This document shows positions 36,509 through 40,156 of a DNA stretch of 40,156 bases, piece by piece (positions within the stretch are counted from its first letter, which is position 1; every line of letters starts with the position of its first letter). Both the position numbers and the translations under genes were made by a program. Source of the stretch: Acidobacteriota bacterium (GTDB taxonomy: Bacteria; Acidobacteriota; Holophagae; Holophagales; Holophagaceae); the NCBI GenBank assembly GCA_016192145.1, contig JACPUT010000010.1:1-40156 (forward strand), written 5' to 3'. A model generated the notes under the pieces. That model saw nothing but the letters and a program-made list of their open reading frames with translations. It had not been told where the DNA came from and did no database searches.

Positions 36509-37747
36509 ATGCCACCCATGCCGATCAATGTGGGCAATACCGCCTTCATGCTCTTGTGCTCCAGCCTGGTGATGCTCATGACGCCCGGGCTGGCCTTCTT
36601 CTACGGCGGCCTCGTCGGTCGGCGGAACACGCTGGCGATCATGATGCAGAGCTTCGTCAGCCTGGGCTGGACGACGGTGCTCTGGTTCGCCTTCGGCTAC
36701 TCCATGAGCTTCGGTCCCACCTGGCACGGCGTCGTGGGCAACCCGCTGCACTTCGCCTTCCTCAAGGGGGTGACGCTGCAGACCATGTACACGGGCAACG
36801 ACGCGGGGATTCCGCTCATCGTGCACATCGCCTACCAGATGATGTTCGCCATCATCACGCCGGCCCTCATCACGGGCGCCTTCGCCAACCGCGTGACCTT
36901 CAAGGCCTACATGCTCTTCCTCACGGGCTGGCTCGTCTTCGTCTACTTCCCCTTCTGCCACATGGTCTGGCACCCCGAGGGGCTGCTCGCCAAGTGGGGC
37001 GTGCTGGACTTCGCCGGCGGCATCGTGGTGCACAACACGGCCGGCATGGCGGCCCTCGCGTCCATCCTCTTCGTGGGGCGGCGCAGGGTGGTGGAGAACG
37101 TCCCCCACAACGTGCCCCTCATCGCCTTGGGCACGGGCCTGCTCTGGTTCGGGTGGTACGGCTTCAATGCGGGCAGCGAGTTCCGCGTGGACGCCATCAC
37201 GGCCTCCGCCTTCCTGAACACGGATATCGCCGCCTCCTTCGCCGCCGCCACGTGGCTCTTCATCGAGTGGACGCACACCAAGCAGCCGAAGTTCGTGGGC
37301 CTGCTCACGGGCGCCGTGGCGGGCCTCGCCACCATCACCCCGGCGGCTGGCTACGTCTCCCCGGCCACCTCCGCCCTCATCGGGGTCCTGGCGGGCGGCG
37401 TCTGCTTCTACGCGGTGGCCCTCAAGAACAAGCTGGGCTGGGATGATGCCTTGGATGTCTGGGGCGTGCATGGGGTCGGCGGCTTCATCGGCGTCATCTT
37501 CCTCGGCATCTTCGCCTCCAAGGCCTGGAACCCCGCCGGCGCCGACGGCCTTCTGCTGGGGAATACCTCCTTCTTCCTCAAGCAGCTCGCCGCCGTGGGC
37601 ATCTCCTCCGTGTGGGCCTTCGGCTTCACCTACGGCATGCTCTGGCTCATCGATCGGGTCACCCCCGTCCGGGTGGATCATGATGCGGAGGTGAAGGGCC
37701 TCGATGCGGAACTCCACGGCGAGGAGGCCTACCCCCAGGGCCTCTGA
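36509..37747 (+). CDS. amt: Ammonium transporter (Amt family)
   Basis: A 412-residue membrane channel with about 11 helices. The N-terminus PGLAFFYGGLVGRRN is a family signature. The pore twin His are His175 (GGIVVHNTAG) and His321 (VWGVHGVGG), and ITPAAGYVSP is the second signature. It conducts NH4+/NH3 across the inner membrane. GAGGAG lies 7 nt before the ATG. No glnK (PII) gene follows, which is less usual for amt, and no sigma-54 site (GG-N10-GC) is visible upstream. Confidence 0.96.
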   Translation: MPPMPINVGNTAFMLLCSSLVMLMTPGLAFFYGGLVGRRNTLAIMMQSFVSLGWTTVLWFAFGYSMSFGPTWHGVVGNPLHFAFLKGVTLQTMYTGNDAGIPLIVHIAYQMMFAIITPALITGAFANRVTFKAYMLFLTGWLVFVYFPFCHMVWHPEGLLAKWGVLDFAGGIVVHNTAGMAALASILFVGRRRVVENVPHNVPLIALGTGLLWFGWYGFNAGSEFRVDAITASAFLNTDIAASFAAATWLFIEWTHTKQPKFVGLLTGAVAGLATITPAAGYVSPATSALIGVLAGGVCFYAVALKNKLGWDDALDVWGVHGVGGFIGVIFLGIFASKAWNPAGADGLLLGNTSFFLKQLAAVGISSVWAFGFTYGMLWLIDRVTPVRVDHDAEVKGLDAELHGEEAYPQGL

Positions 37748-37792
37748 CCTGACCATTCGGCCAGGGCCCTCCCCTAGCGAGTAGGGCCCTTT

Positions 37793-38209
37793 CTAGAGTT
37801 CTTGCATCCGGCGGAGCTTGTAAGCGCCGCCCTGCTTCGCCCACGTGAACAGCCAGTGGCGGCGGCTGCGCTGTCCGCCCTGGGAAGCGAGGGCCTCCAC
37901 CTCCTGGATCACCTCGGCGCCCTCCAGCCGGGCGTCCACCCGGAGGAGGGTCAGCCCCACCTTGCCCTGGCGCAGGATGCCCATGAGCACCAAGCGGGCC
38001 TGGGGCTTGGTGAGGCCACCCTCCCCCTCGATGCTCCCCTGGAAATCCGGGTGAAGCACCTCCAGCGCCCCGCCCACATCTCCGGCCTCCACGGCGGCCA
38101 CGGCCGCCGACAGGGCCTTTTTCGCCTGGGCCTCGGGTTTATCGCTTTGACAAGCCAGCAGGAGGATGAGGGCGGTCGTGACCTGGATTCCCTTACCAAA
38201 ACTAGGCAT
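37793..38209 (-). CDS. Small predicted lipoprotein
   Basis: A 138-residue protein with signal PSFGKGIQVTTALILLLAC and a lipobox LLLAC. The mature part (AAVAAVEAGDVGGALEVLHP, DFQGSIEGEGGLTKPQARLV, RRHWLFTWAKQGGAYKLRRM) looks like a small cone-shaped NTF2/SnoaL-like domain, but I cannot confirm that. ATG 38209 has GGAGGG 5 nt upstream. It is convergent with amt and diverges from the cystathionine enzyme with only 28 nt between start codons, so their promoters must overlap the neighbouring coding sequence. Confidence 0.72.
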   Translation of the reverse strand: MPSFGKGIQVTTALILLLACQSDKPEAQAKKALSAAVAAVEAGDVGGALEVLHPDFQGSIEGEGGLTKPQARLVLMGILRQGKVGLTLLRVDARLEGAEVIQEVEALASQGGQRSRRHWLFTWAKQGGAYKLRRMQEL

Positions 38210-38225
38210 CTGGGCCCTCCGGGGC

Positions 38226-38237
38226 GATGCTAGAAGG
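38226..38237 (+). promoter_or_regulatory. -10-like hexamer directly before the cystathionine enzyme start (possible leaderless promoter)
   Basis: GATGCT (38226-38231) ends 6 nt before the ATG at 38238. The AGAAGG in between abuts the ATG and is too close for normal SD use. With 28 nt between divergent starts there is little room for a leader. Confidence 0.35.
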
Positions 38238-39392
38238 ATGAACGAACAAAGCCGATTTGACACCCGTTGCGTCCATGCCGGCCAGGCCCCCGACCTCCTC
38301 AGCGGAGCGGTGATGACCCCGGTCTACTTCACGAGCACCTACCTCCAGGAGGGGCTGGGCCAGCACAAGGGCTACGAGTACGCCCGCACGCGCAACCCCA
38401 CCCGCGACGCCGTGCAGGGCAACCTCGCGGCGCTGGAGGGCGCCCAGCACGGCGTCGCCTTCGCCTCGGGCCTCGCGGCGACCCAGGCCATCCTGGAACT
38501 GCTGGACGGCGGCGATCACCTGATCCTGGGCAACAACGTCTACGGCGGCACCTACCGCCTCGTGGACAAGATCATGCAGCGCTTCGGCCTCACCTACACC
38601 CAGGTGGATACGAGCGACCTCGCGGCCCTCGCCGCGGCGCTGAAGCCGAGCACGAAGCTCGTGATGCTGGAGACGCCCACCAACCCCATGCTCGGCCTCT
38701 CCGACATCGCGGGCGTGCGCAAGGCCCTGGATGCCGCCGGTTTCAAGGGCGTGCTGGCCGTGGACAACACCTTCGCCACCCCCTTCAATCAGCAGCCGCT
38801 TTCCCTCGGCGCCGATCTCGTCTTCCACAGCACCACGAAGTACCTCAACGGTCACAGCGACAGCATCGGCGGCGTGGTGGTGACGAGCCGCCAGGATCTC
38901 GCGGACAAGCTCTTCTTCATCCAGAACGCCGCCGGCGCCATCCTCAGCCCCATGGACAGCTTTCTCGTCATGCGCGGCACGAAGACGCTGCACCTGCGCA
39001 TGGAGCGCCACAACCAGAGCGCCCTGCGCATCGCCCGCTGGCTGGAAGCCCGCACGGACATCCCGAAGGTGTACTACCCCTTCCTGGAGAGCCACCCCCA
39101 GCACGCCCTGGCCAAGGCCCAGATGCGGGGCGGCAGCGGCATCGTGAGCTTCGACACGGGCGACGCGGAGCGCACCCGCCGCATGGCCTCGGCCTTCAAG
39201 GTCTTCGCTCTCGCCGAGAGCCTCGGCGGCGTGGAGAGCCTCGTCTGCCACCCCGTGAGCATGACCCACGGCAGCGTGCCCGCCGCCGACCGCGCCAAGC
39301 TGGGCCTCACGGACAGCCTCCTGCGCCTCAGCGTGGGCGTGGAGGATGTGGAGGACCTCATCGCCGATCTGGAGCAGGCGCTCAAGGCGTAA
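38238..39392 (+). CDS. PLP-dependent trans-sulfuration enzyme (cystathionine gamma-synthase/lyase family)
   Basis: A 384-residue enzyme of the Cys/Met metabolism PLP family. The family segments are YEYARTRNPTRDAVQ, FASGLAATQAILELL, VYGGTYRL, LVMLETPTNPML and LAVDNTFATP (Asp176). The PLP lysine is Lys201 in HSTTKYLNGHSD, and SLGGVESLVCHPVSMTH is near the C-terminus. All catalytic residues are present. It acts in methionine or cysteine synthesis in the cytoplasm; synthase (MetB), beta-lyase and gamma-lyase cannot be separated by eye, so no symbol is given. It is probably a single-gene transcript ended by the inverted repeat at 39399-39479. Confidence 0.92.
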   Translation: MNEQSRFDTRCVHAGQAPDLLSGAVMTPVYFTSTYLQEGLGQHKGYEYARTRNPTRDAVQGNLAALEGAQHGVAFASGLAATQAILELLDGGDHLILGNNVYGGTYRLVDKIMQRFGLTYTQVDTSDLAALAAALKPSTKLVMLETPTNPMLGLSDIAGVRKALDAAGFKGVLAVDNTFATPFNQQPLSLGADLVFHSTTKYLNGHSDSIGGVVVTSRQDLADKLFFIQNAAGAILSPMDSFLVMRGTKTLHLRMERHNQSALRIARWLEARTDIPKVYYPFLESHPQHALAKAQMRGGSGIVSFDTGDAERTRRMASAFKVFALAESLGGVESLVCHPVSMTHGSVPAADRAKLGLTDSLLRLSVGVEDVEDLIADLEQALKA

Positions 39393-39398
39393 AAGCGA

Positions 39399-39479
39399 AC
39401 CACCAAGACACCAAGACACCAAGAAAAGCGAAGACGGAAGCGAACGGATCTCCTGCTTTTCCTTGGTGTCTTGGTGGTG
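39399..39479. repeat. Inverted repeat of CACCAAGA words between convergent genes
   Basis: The left side (39399-39429) has tandem ACACCAAG words followed by AAAAGC; the right side (39455-39479) is the inverse (GCTTTTCCTTGGTGTCTTGG). The stem is about 21 bp with one bulge. A T-run follows the right arm, so for the plus-strand gene it also looks like an intrinsic terminator. It resembles palindromic intergenic repeats seen in several G+C-rich phyla. Confidence 0.75.
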
Positions 39480-39487
39480 AATCTTTT

Positions 39488-39985
39488 TCAGGCGCTCAGG
39501 GCGGCCGCGTTCATGCGATTCATGAAGGCGCCGATGGCCGGCAGATCCGCGGTCGGCCCCTTTCCCGTCCAGGGCGCGGAGGGGTTGAAGAGGGCCAGCA
39601 TGTCCTCGGGGCAGCCCACGCGCTCATAGATCACCTCGATGCTCTTGGCGAGGGCGGCGGGGGTGAGTTCCATGGCGAGGGTGTCCTTCAGGAGCGCCAT
39701 GCGCCAGCGATCCTGGGCGGCGATCCAGCGGATGTTCCCGGGGCGTGGTGTCTTGCCGCGCTGCTCGGCGCAGGCTCTCCAAAGGTGGGCTTCGAAGTCG
39801 AGCAGGCGCGGGCCTTCCAGTGCGAGCAGCACGGTGATGGCTTCGCCTTCAAACCCCATCTCCAGCACCCAGGCCTGGATCTCCGGCGGCTCCAGGAAGC
39901 TGAAGTCGTAGCCCACGACGATGTCGTCCCAACTCACGATGCCGGGGTTGAAGCGCTTGAACATGTAGAAGAGGTGGCTCTGCAT
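39488..39985 (-). CDS. Hypothetical protein, possibly DUF2247
   Basis: A 165-residue soluble protein without signal peptide. The N-terminal region (RFNPGIVSWDDIVVGYDFSF, then WVLEMGFEGEAI) resembles DUF2247 proteins, which start with a similar 'SWDD-xxGY' stretch; the middle has HLWRACAEQRG and IRWIAAQDRWRMALLKD. Function is unknown. ATG 39985 has AGGAG 6 nt upstream; the 56 codons before it come from a repeat-like intergenic stretch. Confidence 0.5.
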   Translation of the reverse strand: MQSHLFYMFKRFNPGIVSWDDIVVGYDFSFLEPPEIQAWVLEMGFEGEAITVLLALEGPRLLDFEAHLWRACAEQRGKTPRPGNIRWIAAQDRWRMALLKDTLAMELTPAALAKSIEVIYERVGCPEDMLALFNPSAPWTGKGPTADLPAIGAFMNRMNAAALSA

Positions 39986-40090
39986 GGGATTCTCCTGATC
40001 CCAGGGTGGGCATCGGGAGTGAAGGCCGCGTGAAGGTTTGGGAAAGGTGCGGGTACGGGATGGGGTGATCGCAATTTGGAGAGGAAAAAG

Positions 40091-40156
40091 CGGGACACAG
40101 AAGACACAAAAGGCGCTGCGCGCCGCACAAAAGACGCAGAAGGACTTCGGCATCGC
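40091..40156. repeat. Intergenic purine-rich repeat with central palindrome at the right edge
   Basis: ACACAGAAGACACAAAAGG and ACAAAAGACGCAGAAGGA flank the palindrome GGCGCTGCGCGCC, giving a mirrored word-repeat pattern. It is similar in style to the element at 39399-39479. It lies upstream of the DUF2247-like gene and may continue beyond the window. Confidence 0.5.

Overview
The window is a stretch of G+C-rich bacterial chromosome, with strong G/C preference at third codon positions, and carries no phage, transposase, CRISPR array, rRNA or tRNA that I can support. The mix of features points to a motile Gram-negative bacterium: a flagellar filament operon, an MsbA-type exporter, lipoproteins, several Ser/Thr kinases of one local type, DUF4388, DUF1800/DUF1501 and DUF2306 proteins. 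An acidobacterium close to Geothrix/Holophaga is my best guess. This is inference from gene style, not from a marker gene.

Region 1 (1-6083, minus strand). The left edge holds a TrpC-like barrel that has lost several catalytic residues and is fused to a long Lys/Ala/Pro histone-like tail running off the window. After a 0.8 kb gene-free gap comes the filament cluster flagellin-flaG-fliD-fliS-fliT, with a sigma-28-like promoter before flagellin and a strong hairpin between flagellin and flaG. A glycosyltransferase with TPRs is divergent from flagellin. Region 2 (7404-12350): a DUF4388/TPR protein and a membrane Ser/Thr kinase diverge around a 38 bp palindrome, followed by RNase III, a HisA-like barrel with Asn in place of the first catalytic Asp, and an alpha-solenoid protein. 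Region 3 (14188-20210): a tightly overlapping unit of lipoprotein, ECF sigma factor, single-pass anti-sigma candidate and TPR/HEAT protein, then an MsbA-like ABC exporter and queA. Region 4 (20208-26570): a Tic20/DUF4870-like membrane protein, a lipoprotein-DUF1800-DUF1501 operon, and a minus-strand operon of M1 peptidase, esterase, DUF6702-like protein and TSUP permease.

Region 5 (29098-31883): a PdeM-like phosphoesterase with most metal ligands replaced overlaps ligA. LigA in turn overlaps a convergent DUF2306 membrane protein. Region 6 (33026-36365): two more Ser/Thr kinases, paralogous to the first, separated by two hairpins and a 268 bp element with perfect 22 bp terminal inverted repeats and nested internal hairpins. 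Region 7 (36509-40156): an Amt ammonium transporter, a small lipoprotein, a cystathionine gamma-synthase/lyase family enzyme and a DUF2247-like protein, with palindromic intergenic repeats.

The most unusual items are the 268 bp structured element before the third kinase, the apparent pseudo-enzymes (TrpC-like with histone tail, HisA-like, PdeM-like), the shared C-terminal module of the three kinases, and three genes whose start codon lies 6 nt after a -10-like hexamer, as in leaderless transcripts.
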